Origin: VAZQ01 sp963763365
GTDB taxonomy: Bacteria; Pseudomonadota; Alphaproteobacteria; Rhizobiales; Xanthobacteraceae
Assembly (NCBI GenBank): GCA_963763365.1
Contig: CAVXOE010000008.1
Coordinates: forward strand, 186,001 to 250,000
Direction: 5' to 3'
Length of the DNA stretch: 64,000 nt
The notes under the pieces were generated by a model, which ran no database searches, had not been told where the DNA came from, and was given only the letters and a program-made list of their open reading frames with translations. Within the stretch, counting starts at the first letter, position 1; the number at the start of each line of letters is the position of its first letter. A program made the position numbers and the translations under genes. This document shows positions 40,055 through 54,537 of the stretch, piece after piece.

Positions 40055-41198
40055 GTGATCGAGCTTTCCGCTGAGCCACGCCCGGAAGCCGCGCAACCGG
40101 TGCGCAATCGCAATCGCCGCAAGCTCGCGATCCTCGCCGCCGTGCTGGTGCTCGCCGTCGGATCGGCCAGCGCATTCGGCTATCGCTGGTGGACGGTCGG
40201 CCGCTTCACCGTCTCGACCGACGACGCCTATGTGCGTGCCCACAACACCACGCTGGCCGCCAAGATCCCCGGCTACGTTGCGAGCATCCTGGTCGAGGAC
40301 AACGCCTATGTGCATGCCGGCGACCTGATCGCCACCATCGACGACGGCGACTACCGGCTCGCGGTTGACGCGGCGCGCGACAAGGTCGCGACCCAGCAGG
40401 CTACGGTCGACCGCATCGGCCGCCAGATCGAGGCGCAGCGGTCGGCGATCGAGCAGGCGAAGGCGCAACTCGTTTCCGCGCAGGTGGCCGCCAGGCGCAC
40501 GCAGCTCGAATTGGATCGCCAGCAGGCGCTGGCAACGCGTGAATTCGCCAGCCGGCAGACCCTCGAAAAGGCGCAGGCCGACCGCGACCAGGCCATCGCG
40601 GGCGTGCAGAGCGCACAGGCCGGCCTCGATGCCGCCCAGGCTGCGGTCGCGGTGCTGCAGGCGCAGCAGCAGGAGGCGACGCGCACGGTCAAGGAATTGC
40701 AGACCGCATTGGCGAAGGCCGAGCGCGATCTGTCTTTCACGGAAATCCGTGCACCGGTTGCCGGCGTGGTCGGCAATCGCGCAATCCAGACCGGCGATTT
40801 CGTGCAGACCGGGCAGCGGCTCGCGAGCCTCGTGCCGCTCGACGATGTCTACATCGAAGCGAATTTCAAAGAGACGCAGCTCGCGCGGCTCAAGCCCGGC
40901 CAGAAGGTCGCGATCAGCGTCGATGCCATTCCCGAGCATGCGATCGAGGGCACGGTGGCGAGCGTCTCGCCGGCCTCGGGCGCGGTGTTTTCGCTGCTGC
41001 CGCCCGACAACGCGACCGGCAACTTCACCAAGATCGTGCAGCGCGTGCCGGTGCGCATCGAGGTGCCGGTGAATGTCGCGAGCCAGCGCGTGCTGCGGCC
41101 GGGCCTTTCGGTCGTGGTCAGCGTCAACACCAAGGCGAACTCGGTCGCCGACGCCGACGCCGGGCTTCAATCTGATCGCGCCGGCGCACGCGAAATAA
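40055..41198 (+). pseudogene. EmrA/HlyD-type membrane fusion protein, frameshifted near its end
   Basis: A periplasmic adaptor linking an inner-membrane pump to an outer-membrane channel. It has one span (about residues 24-44), the lipoyl/barrel part (STDDAYVRAHNTTLAAKIPGYV ... VEDNAYVHAGDLIATID), a long coiled-coil hairpin (residues 110-225) and IRAPVAGVVGNRAIQTGDFV. An extra G at about 41163 displaces the native ending, which in the other frame reads AGFNLIAPAHAK-stop at 41196-41198. GTG 40055 is the only in-frame start but lacks a good ribosome site, and GELVPRAPTQ upstream is in frame, so the true N-terminus may start earlier through another shift. Confidence 0.88.
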
Positions 41199-41217
41199 CC
41201 GCCGGGGAGCGCGTGCC

Positions 41218-42813
41218 ATGGCCTCCACCACCTTCGATGCAAACACCGCTCCGAGCCCCATGGCGGTCGCCGCCGCCGAGCGGATCGACCCGCGCCGACT
41301 GTTGGCGTTCCTCGCCATGTGCTTCGGCATGTTCATGGCGTTCCTCGACATCCAGATCGTCTCGGCGTCGCTCGCCGAGATCCAGGCCGGGCTTGCCGCC
41401 TCGCAGGACGAAATCACCTGGGTGCAGACCTCCTACCTGATGGCTGAGGTGGTCGCGATTCCGCTGTCGGGCTTTCTCTCGCGCGTGCTCGGAACGCGCA
41501 TCATGTTCGCCACGGCGGCCGCCGGCTTCACGTTCGCGAGCCTGATGTGCGGTCTCTCCTCTTCGATGAGCGAGATGATCGTCTGGCGGGCGATCCAGGG
41601 TTTTCTCGGCGGCGGCATGGTGCCGACCGTGTTCGCTTCCGCTTACCTGATCTTCCCGCGCTCGCGCATGCCGATGATCGTCCCGATGATCGGGCTGGTG
41701 GCGACGCTGGCGCCGACCATCGGCCCGACGGTCGGCGGCTATCTCACCGAGCTCATGTCCTGGCACTGGCTGTTCTTCATCAACATCGTACCGGGCATCG
41801 TCGTGACGTTTGCTGCATTGGCGCTCATCGATTTCGACCGGCCGAATTTCGCACTGTTCGACAAGTTCGACTGGTGGGGGCTGATCTTCATGGCGGCGTT
41901 CCTCGGCACGCTCGAATACGTGCTGGAGGAGGGCCCGCGTAACGACTGGTTCGACGACCACACAGTCGCGCTCTGCGCCGTCGTATCGGTGGTTTCCGCG
42001 GTCGCTTTCTTCGCACGTGTGCTGACCGCGCGCGTTCCGATCGTCGACCTCAAGGCATTCACCGACCGCAACTTTGCCCTCGGCAGCATGTTCTCGTTCG
42101 TGCTCGGGATCGGGCTCTACGGCCTGACCTACATATTTCCGCTCTATCTCGGGCAGATCCGCGGCTACAACGCGCTGATGGTCGGCGAGACCATGTTCGT
42201 GTCGGGCGTCGCGATGTTCGTGTGCGCGCCGATCGTCGGACAACTGATGACACGGATTGACCCACGCATCATGCTGATGGGCGGTTTCTTCATCTTCGCG
42301 CTCGGCTCCTGGCAGATGACGTGCGCTCACGAAGGATTGGGATTTCTGGGAACTGTTCGTGCCGCAGATCCTGCGCGGCGTCGGCATGATGCTGGCGATC
42401 GTGCCGATTACCAACGTCGCGCTTGGCACGCTCTCGCCGGAGCGGCTCAAGAATGCTTCCGGGACTGTTCAATCTCACGCGCAATCTCGGCGGCGCGGTC
42501 GGGCTCGCGCTCCTCAACACGCTGCTCAATAACCGCACCGACCTCCATCTCGCGCGACTGCACGATGCGATCAACTGGTCGCGCGGACCCGCAGTCGAGA
42601 TGCTGAACAATCTCACCGAGCGAGTTTTCGAGCTTCGGCAGCGATGCGCAAGCGATGGCGTTGAAGCAGTTGATGCAGATCACGCACCGCCAGGGGCAGG
42701 TCATGGCCTTCGCCGATGTATTCCTGATGCTGGCGGTGCTGTTTGTGGTGTTCGGCGCGCTGGCGGTGGTGATGCGTCGTCCGCCCGCCGCCGGGGGTGC
42801 CGGCGGGCACTGA
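41218..42813 (+). pseudogene. EmrB/QacA-type MFS efflux pump with three frameshifts
   Basis: A DHA2-family proton antiporter with 14 spans. Start ATG 41218 (GGGGAGCG upstream), with FLDIQIVSASLAEIQAGLAAS, WVQTSYLMAEVVAIPLSGFLSR and VPTVFASAYLIFPRSRMP. After LGSWQMT the protein continues in other frames: LTKDWDFWELFVPQILRGVG ... LSPERLKNAS, then LFNLTRNLGGAVGLALLN ... NNLTER, then FSSFGSDAQAMALKQLMQIT ... MRRPPAAGGAGGH-stop. Breaks are near 42325, 42460 and 42622; each is one extra base. Restored length is 530 residues. Pairs with the fusion protein upstream. Confidence 0.9.
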
Positions 42814-43052
42814 CGGCCGGTTGGCGAACCAGGCCGGGAGCCCTCCGGTCGAACCCGCGGAGGGGTTCGTCCGACTAAGGCGATAACACGCAGGTTACAC
42901 CCATCGGCCCGATAGGTAACGGTTTCATCTGCAACCGGAATTCGGTCCGGTGGGCATTGGCGTCTGCGACACCATGCGCTACCTCTTATAAACGTGACAT
43001 AGAATACCAATATAACGGCCGCCGGCCCCAACCGGCCTCCAGGGAGCGACAC

Positions 43053-44042
43053 ATGCGCCTTTTAGGTTTACGTCCACTGTTCGCGGTTCTTGCCCTTGCG
43101 GCGAGCGTCGCGCTGATTGCGTCCCAGGCGGACGCCCGGCCGCGCTCGAGCTTCGGTAGCCGCGGCTCGCAGACTTATTCCGCGCCGCCCTCGACGTCGA
43201 CCGCGCCGAACGCGGCGCGTCCGATGGAGCGCACCATGACCCAGCCAGGTCAGCCCAGCACGGTCGGCCGCACGGCGACCGCGCCAGCGCCCGGCGGCTT
43301 CCTCGGCCGGCCGGGCTTCATGGGCGGATTGTTCGCGGGATTCCTCGGCGCCGGCCTGCTCGGCATGTTGATGGGACATGGGTTCGCCGGTGGCCTCGGT
43401 GGCGCCGCGTCGATGCTAGGCTTGCTCTTGCAGATCGGCATCATCGCGATCGTCGGCTATCTGATCTGGACGTGGTGGCAGCGCCGCAATCAGCCCGCCA
43501 TGGCGAGCGGCCCGATGATGCGCAACTACGGACCCGGCAACTCGCCGTCGCAGATGGGCTTTGGCGGCGGCACGGGTAGCGGCCTGGGCAGCGGCTTCGG
43601 CGGCGCGGCTGCGCCCGCACCGGCGGCGCGTGCGGCCGGCACCGACGAGGTCGGCTTGACGCCCGACGACTTCAACACCTTCGAGCAGATTCTGGGCGAC
43701 GTTCAGGCCGCCTACGGCAAGGAAGACCTCAACGGGCTGCGCTCGCGCGTGACGCCCGAGATGCTCTCCTACTATTCGGAGGAACTCGCGGGCAACGCCA
43801 GCCGCGGCGTCGTCAACCGCATCTCCGACGTGAAGCTTCTGCAAGGCGATCTCGCTGAAGCCTGGCGCGAAGGCGACACCGACTACGCTACCGTCGCGAT
43901 GCGCTATGCGCTCAACGACACGTATGTCGACCAGAGCGGCCGCGTGGTCGAAGGCGGCCCGGACGAAGCCACCGAAGTGTGGACCTTCCGGCGCTCGCAC
44001 GGCGGCAAGTGGATGCTGTCGGCGATCCAGCAGGCCGACTGA
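43053..44042 (+). CDS. Tim44-like domain membrane protein
   Basis: A 329-residue protein starting at ATG 43053 (AGGGAGCG upstream). Signal peptide (MRLLGLRPLFAVLALAASVALIASQADA), a Ser/Thr/Pro-rich linker, a Gly-rich hydrophobic stretch with two membrane segments (about 92-150, GGLFAGFLGAGLLGMLMGHGFAGGLGG and LLLQIGIIAIVGYLIWTWW), a second Gly-rich linker, and a C-terminal Tim44-like domain (about 205-328, LTPDDFNTFEQILGDVQAAYGKEDLNGL ... WTFRRSHGGKWMLSAIQQ). Such proteins are found beside envelope functions in alphaproteobacteria; the role is unknown. Confidence 0.9.
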   Translation: MRLLGLRPLFAVLALAASVALIASQADARPRSSFGSRGSQTYSAPPSTSTAPNAARPMERTMTQPGQPSTVGRTATAPAPGGFLGRPGFMGGLFAGFLGAGLLGMLMGHGFAGGLGGAASMLGLLLQIGIIAIVGYLIWTWWQRRNQPAMASGPMMRNYGPGNSPSQMGFGGGTGSGLGSGFGGAAAPAPAARAAGTDEVGLTPDDFNTFEQILGDVQAAYGKEDLNGLRSRVTPEMLSYYSEELAGNASRGVVNRISDVKLLQGDLAEAWREGDTDYATVAMRYALNDTYVDQSGRVVEGGPDEATEVWTFRRSHGGKWMLSAIQQAD

Positions 44043-44065
44043 CGCGACGGACAGACTTGAATGCG

Positions 44066-44094
44066 AATGGCCGGGCTCACGCCCGGCCATTTTC

Positions 44095-44096
<2 letters not shown>
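44066..44096 (+). terminator. Intrinsic terminator downstream of the Tim44-domain gene
   Basis: Arms AATGGCCGGGC (44066-44076) and GCCCGGCCATT (44081-44091), loop TCAC, followed by TTTCTT on the plus strand. The oxoprolinase stop inferred at 44095 falls right beside it. Confidence 0.85.
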
Positions 44097-47926
<3,830 letters not shown>

Positions 47927-48165
47927 CGCGTTATCGCCTGTCCTTGATCCGCTCCTTATAGGGGCGCGACGGCCCAAGGCGAAGCGCCCCGGCGGAATAG
48001 CGGACGCCGCTCAGTCGCGCCGAGACAAACAGCTTGCGCGGCATCTTGTCACGAAACTGTCATTCCATTGGACTTTGGTAGAGCGCAATTTCTGCTATGA
48101 TGAATGTGGGGAAGGCGGGACAAAGGGTGGGAATATTTCAGGTCCCGCTCCTGGGGCCGTGAGCC

Positions 48166-49161
48166 ATGAGTGCCATCCGAAATTTCGTATTCGTCGCGGG
48201 CGTCGCGCTCGTGCTTGCGAGCGCGCCTGCCGGCGCACAGAACAGCGCGACGACCAAATGGTCGTTGCCGTCGGCCTATCCGGCGGACAATTTCCACAAT
48301 GAAAACCTGGGTTTGTTTGCCAAGGATGTGGCTGACGCGACCGGCGGCAAGCTGGCGATTACGCTTTATCCCGGCGCCTCGCTGTTCAGCGCCACGCAGA
48401 TCAAGAGCGCGGTGCGCATCGGCCAGGCGCAGGCCGGCGAGCTTCTGATCTCGCTGCATGACGGTGAGGACCCGATCTACGGCGTCGATGTCATCCCGTT
48501 TCTCGCGACCAGCTACCAGGATGCGCGCAAGCTCTGGGCGGCGTCGAAATCGGCGATCGCGAAGCGCTTCGAGGCGCAGGGACTGACACCGTTGTTTGCC
48601 GTGCCGTGGCCGCCGCAGGGCATCTACGCGAAGAAGGAAATCACCCAGGTCGGCGACATGAGGGGGCTGTCCTGGCGGGTCTACAATTCCGGGACCCAGC
48701 GCATCGCCCAACTGGTCGGAGCGTTTCCCGTCACCATCCAGGCCGCCGATCTGCAGCAGGCGCTTTCGACCGGCCTGATCAATGCCTTCATGACCTCGTC
48801 CGCCACCGGCTACGACAGCAAGGCGTGGGAGACCATGACGTATTTCTACGACACCCAGGCCTGGATTCCGAAGAACGTCACCTTCGTGAACAAGGCGGCG
48901 TTCGAACAGCTCGACCCACCGGTGCGGGAGGCCGTGCTCAAGGCGAGCGCGGCGGCGGAAGCGCGTGGCTGGACGATGTCGGAGGAAAAGACCAAGTGGT
49001 ACGCCGACCAGCTCGCCGCGAGGGGCATGAAAGTGCTGTCTCCGACTCCGGCCTTGAAGACGGGCCTGCAACGGATCGGCGAGCAGTTGACCGATGAGTG
49101 GCTGGTCAAGGCCGGCAACGACGGCAAGACTGTCATTGCCGCCTATCGCAGCGGGATGTGA
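48166..49161 (+). CDS. TRAP-transporter substrate-binding protein (DctP family)
   Basis: A 331-residue periplasmic receptor with signal peptide (MSAIRNFVFVAGVALVLASAPAGAQ). The DctP fold is marked by WSLPSAYPADNFHNENLGLFAKDVADATGGKLAITLYPGASLF, the DMRGLSWRVYNSGTQRIAQLVGA Arg that binds the ligand carboxylate, and LQQALSTGLINAFMTSSATGY. No DctQ/DctM membrane genes are adjacent. It is divergent from the 5-oxoprolinase gene with 240 bp between, so uptake of 5-oxoproline or a related acid is a possible but unproven link. Confidence 0.92.
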   Translation: MSAIRNFVFVAGVALVLASAPAGAQNSATTKWSLPSAYPADNFHNENLGLFAKDVADATGGKLAITLYPGASLFSATQIKSAVRIGQAQAGELLISLHDGEDPIYGVDVIPFLATSYQDARKLWAASKSAIAKRFEAQGLTPLFAVPWPPQGIYAKKEITQVGDMRGLSWRVYNSGTQRIAQLVGAFPVTIQAADLQQALSTGLINAFMTSSATGYDSKAWETMTYFYDTQAWIPKNVTFVNKAAFEQLDPPVREAVLKASAAAEARGWTMSEEKTKWYADQLAARGMKVLSPTPALKTGLQRIGEQLTDEWLVKAGNDGKTVIAAYRSGM

Positions 49162-49173
49162 TCGTTTTGAGCC

Positions 49174-49333
49174 GTCATGCCCGCGCTTGCAGCCAAGCTT
49201 GCGCAGGCGGCGTAAACTTTGCCCGCGCCGGGCATCCACGCCGTTCTTTCAAGAGCAGCTAAGACGTGGATGGCCCGGACATAGGCGGAGCGAAGCGACG
49301 CCGTCCTTCGGACGGCTATGCCCGGCCATGACG
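49174..49333. repeat. GTCATGCCCG extragenic palindromic repeat, copy 2
   Basis: Starts GTCATGCCCGCGCTTGC and ends CTATGCCCGGCCATGACG, with GGCATCCACG and AAGACGTGGATGGCC inside, matching the copy at 6697-6812. Lies between convergent genes. Confidence 0.82.
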
Positions 49334-49340
49334 GAGATGC

Positions 49341-50342
49341 TCAATCCACCGACGCGCCGCTCGCCTTGATCGCGGGGCTCCAGCGCGCGATCTCGCCGGC
49401 CACGAACTTCGCGAAATAGTCCGGGCTGCGGCGTTCGGGCGCCGGCACTTCCTCGCCGAGAGATTCGAAACGCCGACGCACCGACGGCAGGTCGAGCGCC
49501 TTGCTCACCGCCTCGTTCAACCGGCGCACGATCGGCTCGGGCGTGTCTTTCGCCAGGAACAGGCCCTGCCAGGTGAGCACGTCGAAGTCGAGGCCCTGCT
49601 CCTTGGCGGTCGGCACGTTCGGCAAGGCGGGCGAGCGGCGCAGGCCCGTGCTCATGATCGCCTTGACGAAACCGCCTTCGATCTGCGGCTTCGAGGTCGA
49701 GACGGAATCGCAGATGTACTGCACGCGGCCGCCGATCAGGTCCTGCATCGCCGGCCCAAGTCCGCGATAGGGGACGGGCGTGATGTCGACGCCCAGCATG
49801 GCGTTGAGCAGAATGCAGCTCACATGCGAGGCGGAGCCTGCACCGGCGTGGGCCCACTGCATCCTGGCCTGGTTCGCTTTCGCGTAAGCGACGAACTCGT
49901 GCAACGTATTGGCGGGAAAACTCTTCGGCGTGATCAGCACGCGCGGCAATTCGACCACGAGTCCCAGCAGGGTGAAGTCGGTGAGCGTGTTGTAGGGCGG
50001 GGTCTTGTAGAGCGCCTGGCTCCAGCCATGGGTGCCGCTGTTGCCGAGCACGAACTGGCTGCCGTCGGGCGGCGATTTCGAAACCCGCAACGAGCCGACC
50101 GTGCCGCCGGCGCCGGCGGGGTTCTCCACCACCACCGGCTGGCCGAGCACCTCGGTCATGCCCTGCGCCAGGATGCGTCCGGCCACATCGCTCGGGCCGC
50201 CGGCGGCGAACGGAACGACGAGCGTGAGCGGCCGGTTGGGCAACTCCTGCGCCGATGCGCCAACCGGGATCGCGAGCGCCAACAGTATCGCGCCCGTAGC
50301 GCGACGGCCATCGGCGGCGCACGGCCTTTTGTTGTCGCACAT
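49341..50342 (-). CDS. Bug-family (TctC) solute-binding protein 3
   Basis: A 333-residue periplasmic binding protein starting at 50342. The signal region is ATGAILLALAIPVGASAQE after a basic N-terminus; the Bug signature LPNRPLTLVVPFAAGGPSDVAGR follows, with VLGQPVVVENPAGAGGTVGSLRV, WAHAGAGSASHVSCILLNAM and VPYRGLGPAMQDLIGGRVQYICD. An orphan with no TctAB nearby, like the copies at 8018 and 16383, from which it differs clearly in sequence. Ligand unknown. Confidence 0.93.
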   Translation of the reverse strand: MCDNKRPCAADGRRATGAILLALAIPVGASAQELPNRPLTLVVPFAAGGPSDVAGRILAQGMTEVLGQPVVVENPAGAGGTVGSLRVSKSPPDGSQFVLGNSGTHGWSQALYKTPPYNTLTDFTLLGLVVELPRVLITPKSFPANTLHEFVAYAKANQARMQWAHAGAGSASHVSCILLNAMLGVDITPVPYRGLGPAMQDLIGGRVQYICDSVSTSKPQIEGGFVKAIMSTGLRRSPALPNVPTAKEQGLDFDVLTWQGLFLAKDTPEPIVRRLNEAVSKALDLPSVRRRFESLGEEVPAPERRSPDYFAKFVAGEIARWSPAIKASGASVD

Positions 50343-50602
50343 GGAAGTGTCCTGAACCTGTCTCGCTGAGGCGACCGGCACTGTCGTCGAAGCATATTGC
50401 GCAGGCTACGGCATAGCCAACACAAACGGGCTTATTCTAGAGGGTGGCTGGGTTGCTACCGGCTGTCCGCTTGGAATCGATAGCGACCGAAAAGGTGGGA
50501 TTTGGGTCAGGTCCGCTTTTGCCAGAAGCAGAAGTGGCCCCCCTGACCAAGCCCGTCGATTATTGCTGAGGTTACCCTCGTCGCCCACCCGGAATTGGTC
50601 TA

Positions 50603-51610
50603 ATGCGACGGCGGGAATTTGTCACGCTTCTCGGCGGCATAGCCACCAGTTGGCCGCTTGCAGCGCGCGCGCAGTCCGGGTCAATGCGTCGGGTTGGCAT
50701 ATTGATGAATGGCACCGCGACCGAGGCCGAATTGCAGTCCCACGTGGCGTCGTTTGCGGAAGGATTACGACAGTTGGGTTGGGTCCAAGGCCAAAACATA
50801 CGCGCTCGATATACGCTGGAATGCCGGCGATACGGCACTCGCACGAGCTTACACGGCTCAGTTAATAGGCTTGATGCCGGACGTGATCCTGACCGCATCC
50901 ACTACCAACCTAACGGTGATCCGGCAGGCGACCAATACTGTCCCGGTCGTATTCGTCTCGGTCTCCGACCCTGTAGCTCAAGGCTTCGTTGCGAGCGTTG
51001 CGAGACCGGGCGGAAATCTCACCGGCTTTAGCGTGTTCGAATTCTCAATCGGTGGCAAATGGCTTGATTTGCTTAAAGAGATTTCACCAAACCTCGCGCG
51101 CGTTGGCATCATCTTCAACCCTGAGACTTCACCGCAATCGAAGTTCTTCGTGCAATCGATCGAAACCGCGGCGCGATCCCTCCATGTGCAGACGGTGGCC
51201 ATTCCGGTTCGCAGCACCGCAGATATTGAGCCCGCTCTGGATGGCTTCGCGCGCGAGCCGAATGGAGGATTGATCCAGCCGACTGACAGCTTCATGCGGT
51301 TGCGGCAGAATTTGTTGGTCGAGGTGGCGTCACGCCATCGGCTCCCAGTGATTTCCGGGCACGAAACTTTTCCCAAAGATGGCGGCTTGATGTACTACGG
51401 CGCGAGCGTCAATTTTCGAGAACAATTCCGACAAGCGGCCGGCTATGTGGATCGCATCCTCAAAGGCGCTAAACCCGCTGACCTGCCGGTCCAGCGTGCG
51501 GACAAATATCACCAAGTTGCGTTCGAGTCAACTCTCAAGACCGCCAGGGCGCTGCGGATTAACCGTCCCGCTCCCGTTGCTTGGTGCTCGCCGACGAGGT
51601 GATCGAATGA
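50603..51610 (+). pseudogene. ABC-transporter substrate-binding protein (ABC_sub_bind family), frameshifted
   Basis: It starts MRRREFVTLLGGIATSWPLA, a twin-arginine-type signal usual in this family, and MRRVGILMNGTATEAELQ. Near 50805 the frame changes and LDIRWNAGDTALARAYTAQL ... VPVVFVSVSDPVAQGFV ... GGNLTGFSVFEFSIGGKWLD continues to LKTARAL. The final segments LTVPLPLL and ADEVIE-stop (51608-51610) are in two further frames, so at least three shifts exist. The family normally encodes 320-330 residue periplasmic proteins and is greatly amplified in Bradyrhizobium relatives. It is probably a true pseudogene. Confidence 0.82.
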
Positions 51611-51760
51611 GCCTCGCGCATGTCTGCTGTGGGTCATTCGCCTCGCAGTCAATCGAAGCGGCGATGCCTTCGACTTCCGCTTTGCGTCCCAGAAGCGCGC
51701 GCTCGTCACAGGACTTGCGCTCTGTCGCGAGTGCCACGTCCATCCTTACGTACTGCTTCG

Positions 51761-51803
51761 CCCAAAATTGGCGGGGGCCCGGTGGAGTTGCCACCGAGCC
51801 CCC
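51761..51803 (-). terminator. Intrinsic terminator of rnpB
   Basis: Arms GGGGGCTCGGTGG and CCACCGGGCCCCC (minus strand; one G-U pair) with loop CAACT, then CGCCAATTTTGGG. It follows the 3' end of the RNase P RNA directly. Confidence 0.82.
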
Positions 51804-51805
51804 TA

Positions 51806-52217
<412 letters not shown>

Positions 52218-52279
52218 ACCTGTAGGGATGGGGACTGCGCGCGCGCGCGTCAAGGTCTGCGAGATGTCCCGCCGCCGGG

Positions 52280-53104
52280 TCAGCCCGGGTTCTCGTCGCT
52301 CTTGCGCTCGGCCGCCTTGGCCAGCTCGCGCTTGGCGTCGCGCTCGGCGATCAAATCCTTGAGTGTCGCGAGCGTCGAGACGTCGAGCACGCCGTCGACC
52401 TTCGCCGGACGGAAGTGGCGCTGGAACGCCGCGATGGCGTCGCGCGTGGTGCCGTCGAAGTAGCCGCTCGGGCTCACGCCGTAGCCGTATTTCGCCAGGA
52501 GCTTCTGCGCGTCTTCGATGGTCGGATCGGTCTCGCCCAGAACGAAGATCGGGCCGGGCAGGTTGAGCGGCGCGGGCTTCACCCACAGGCCGATGCCGGA
52601 ATTGGCAAGGAGCCGCCAGGGAAATTTCTCGCCCGGATCCTGCTTGCGCGCCGGCGCCACGTCGGAGTGCGCCAGCACCCGGTCGGCCGGGATCTTGTGG
52701 CGCGTGAAGATGCTGCGGCAGAGCGCCGTCACCGCGGCGACCTGCCGGCGCGGGAATTCGGGATAGTTGTGGTCGTGACCCGGATTGGCGATCTCGATGC
52801 CGATCGAGCAGGAATTGATGTCGGTGTCGCCCGCCCATGACGACGTGCCGGCATGCCAGGCGCGGCGATCTTCCGCCACCATCTGGACAATGTAGCCGTC
52901 CTGCAGGACGACGTAGTGCGCGGAAACATCGCTGGCCGGAGAGGACAGAAGCTTGAGGGCCGCTTCATTGTCCGACATGCCGGTGTAGTGCAGCACCAGC
53001 ATGTTGGGCGTAGCGCCGCCTTTGCGTTCGCCGTGGTTCGGCGATGGCCGGACCTCAGCGACGACGCACGAATTGGCGCGCAATTCGGACACAAGCGTTA
53101 CCAT
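52280..53104 (-). CDS. N-acetylmuramoyl-L-alanine amidase, AmiD/Amidase_2 type with C-terminal PG-binding domain
   Basis: A zinc amidase that cuts the stem peptide from MurNAc. The catalytic domain has LVLHYTGM with the first His ligand, SCSIGIEIANPGHDHN with the Glu, and VLAHSDVAPARKQDPGE with the last His and Lys. Residues about 205-255 form a PG_binding_1 domain (EDAQKLLAKYGYGVSPSGYFDGTTRDAIAAFQRHFRP). A tail rich in Lys/Glu/Arg follows. No clear signal peptide is seen, so it may act on turnover products in the cytoplasm, as AmpD does. Start 53104 or 53119; neither has a strong ribosome site. Confidence 0.92.
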   Translation of the reverse strand: MVTLVSELRANSCVVAEVRPSPNHGERKGGATPNMLVLHYTGMSDNEAALKLLSSPASDVSAHYVVLQDGYIVQMVAEDRRAWHAGTSSWAGDTDINSCSIGIEIANPGHDHNYPEFPRRQVAAVTALCRSIFTRHKIPADRVLAHSDVAPARKQDPGEKFPWRLLANSGIGLWVKPAPLNLPGPIFVLGETDPTIEDAQKLLAKYGYGVSPSGYFDGTTRDAIAAFQRHFRPAKVDGVLDVSTLATLKDLIAERDAKRELAKAAERKSDENPG

Positions 53105-53362
53105 ACGCGTCACATACATTTTCGCGTTGAACTCGGAACTGGCACTGCATCCCGCAGGAAATTCCCCCCGGCGGAACCACAATGATCTGTGCAGAAACGG
53201 TTAACGCGAACAAGCGCAGAAGGCTGATTCCGCAGGACTCTTCACCCGAATCCACCGCACGTGTTGCGCGCTTGCGTCACTCTTGGCCCTGATCGCGGCA
53301 ATCAAGTCACAGCAAAGAAGTTTGTTTGTTAAATTCGCTCGGGCTTGCGTTCGATCGCGCGC

Positions 53363-53416
53363 AAAAAGATCGGCGGCCCGAACTGGCGTAAGAGCCAATC
53401 CGGACCGCCGACTTGG
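53363..53416 (-). terminator. Imperfect terminator after the PRC-barrel gene
   Basis: On the minus strand CGGCGGTCCGGATTGGCTC pairs imperfectly with GCCAGTTCGGGCCGCCG, followed by ATCTTTTTG. It sits just past the gene's stop (53432). The remainder of the 330-bp gap up to 53104 shows nothing recognisable. Confidence 0.6.
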
Positions 53417-53431
53417 ACGGCCAGGGCCGTC

Positions 53432-53989
53432 TCAACTTTCCTTCACTCGACTTGGGTGCTCGTTAGCGCGGCGGGCCGGGTTCGCAGGCCGCGGCGCCAT
53501 GCCGGTTGTCGGCGACGGCGTCTGGCGCGCTGCGGTCTTGAAGTACTGGAAGTCCGGCGCGGCCTTGAGCTGCTCCTTGGTCCACGACACCTTCAGCTTG
53601 ATGTCGTTCGGGTTGTTGCTCGACGCCGTCGAGTTCGTGCTGCTGTTGATATTGGCCGGCACGACCTGGAACGCACTCATGTCGAGCGCGACGTTCTTCT
53701 CGCCGATGCCGAGGAAGCCGCCGACGCCGACCACCACCGCGTCCACGCGGCCGCTCTTGTCGAACAGCACGTCGACCACGTCGCCGATATGCGCGTTGTC
53801 CGGGCCGAGCACGTCGGTGCCTTTGAACTTCGAAAACGCCCATTGGTTCGGCGACTGCGTCGCGATGAACTTCGTGCTGGTATTCGGCGCAGCGGCCGGC
53901 GGCGGGTTCATCGGCGGATTCGCCTGCGCCAATGCGCCCGACACCATCAGCGCACTGACGGCTGCAGACATCATGAGCTTCTTGAGCAT
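53432..53989 (-). CDS. Secreted PRC-barrel domain protein
   Basis: A 185-residue protein with signal peptide (MLKKLMMSAAVSALMVSGALAQ). After a Pro-rich linker the PRC-barrel is seen at residues about 48-110: WAFSKFKGTDVLGPDNAHIGDVVDVLFDKSGRVDAVVVGVGGFLGIGEKNVALDMSAFQVV. PRC-barrels are small beta-barrels found in photosynthetic reaction centre H subunits and RimM; secreted short forms are frequent in Hyphomicrobiales and of unknown role, with links to stress. The tail is polar and ends in basic residues. Confidence 0.88.
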   Translation of the reverse strand: MLKKLMMSAAVSALMVSGALAQANPPMNPPPAAAPNTSTKFIATQSPNQWAFSKFKGTDVLGPDNAHIGDVVDVLFDKSGRVDAVVVGVGGFLGIGEKNVALDMSAFQVVPANINSSTNSTASSNNPNDIKLKVSWTKEQLKAAPDFQYFKTAARQTPSPTTGMAPRPANPARRANEHPSRVKES

Positions 53990-54537
53990 TTAAAGCCTCC
54001 TAAAGGTGTGTTGATTCCAGGAAGGGCATTCCCTGTGCGCTGATAACGCGCGAGTAAACGTGCAGTTCCTGCGCATATGCGTTTTCGATAATGGAACTCG
54101 CGCGATTTCGCGCGAATGCGCGCTGCATCATTGCACCGCGCGGCGAGTTGGACGGTGGAACTTCCGCGCTGCGTTCAGCGAGCATCAATTCAAATTATCT
54201 GAAATACAAAGAAGGGCGGCGAACCTCGCGCGAAATATCACGCGCGAATGAATGAGGCGCGAATATTTCCACGCGTGGAGAGCGCAGGTTCGAGCGATCG
54301 CTTCGTGCCGCCGCATAGGTCGGCGATTCTCTCATGCGCGTTCTCTCGCCGGCGGCGATCAGGCGATGCGGGGACGGCCTCGTCTGCCATTCCAGTAACG
54401 CGAATGGCCTGATGCCGCCGCCGGTCAGACGTGACGGAATTGAGGCAGCCATCCTCAACCATTCCTTAAGCCCGCGCACCGTTAATGAGCCGTTGAGGCT
54501 CACACATGCGGGGCACGCGATCGCCCAGTAAGTTCCA

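Noticed and set aside
39852..40058. Short plus frame before the EmrA gene as a separate protein
   Set aside because: Its Pro-rich sequence ends four bases past the EmrA start and looks like the displaced N-terminus of EmrA rather than another gene; not annotated separately.
51601..51800. Small plus frame 51620-51904 after the decayed ABC gene
   Set aside because: It reads through the rnpB terminator on the opposite strand and resembles a widespread repeat tail (MSAVGHSPRSQ) seen after such genes; not a protein.
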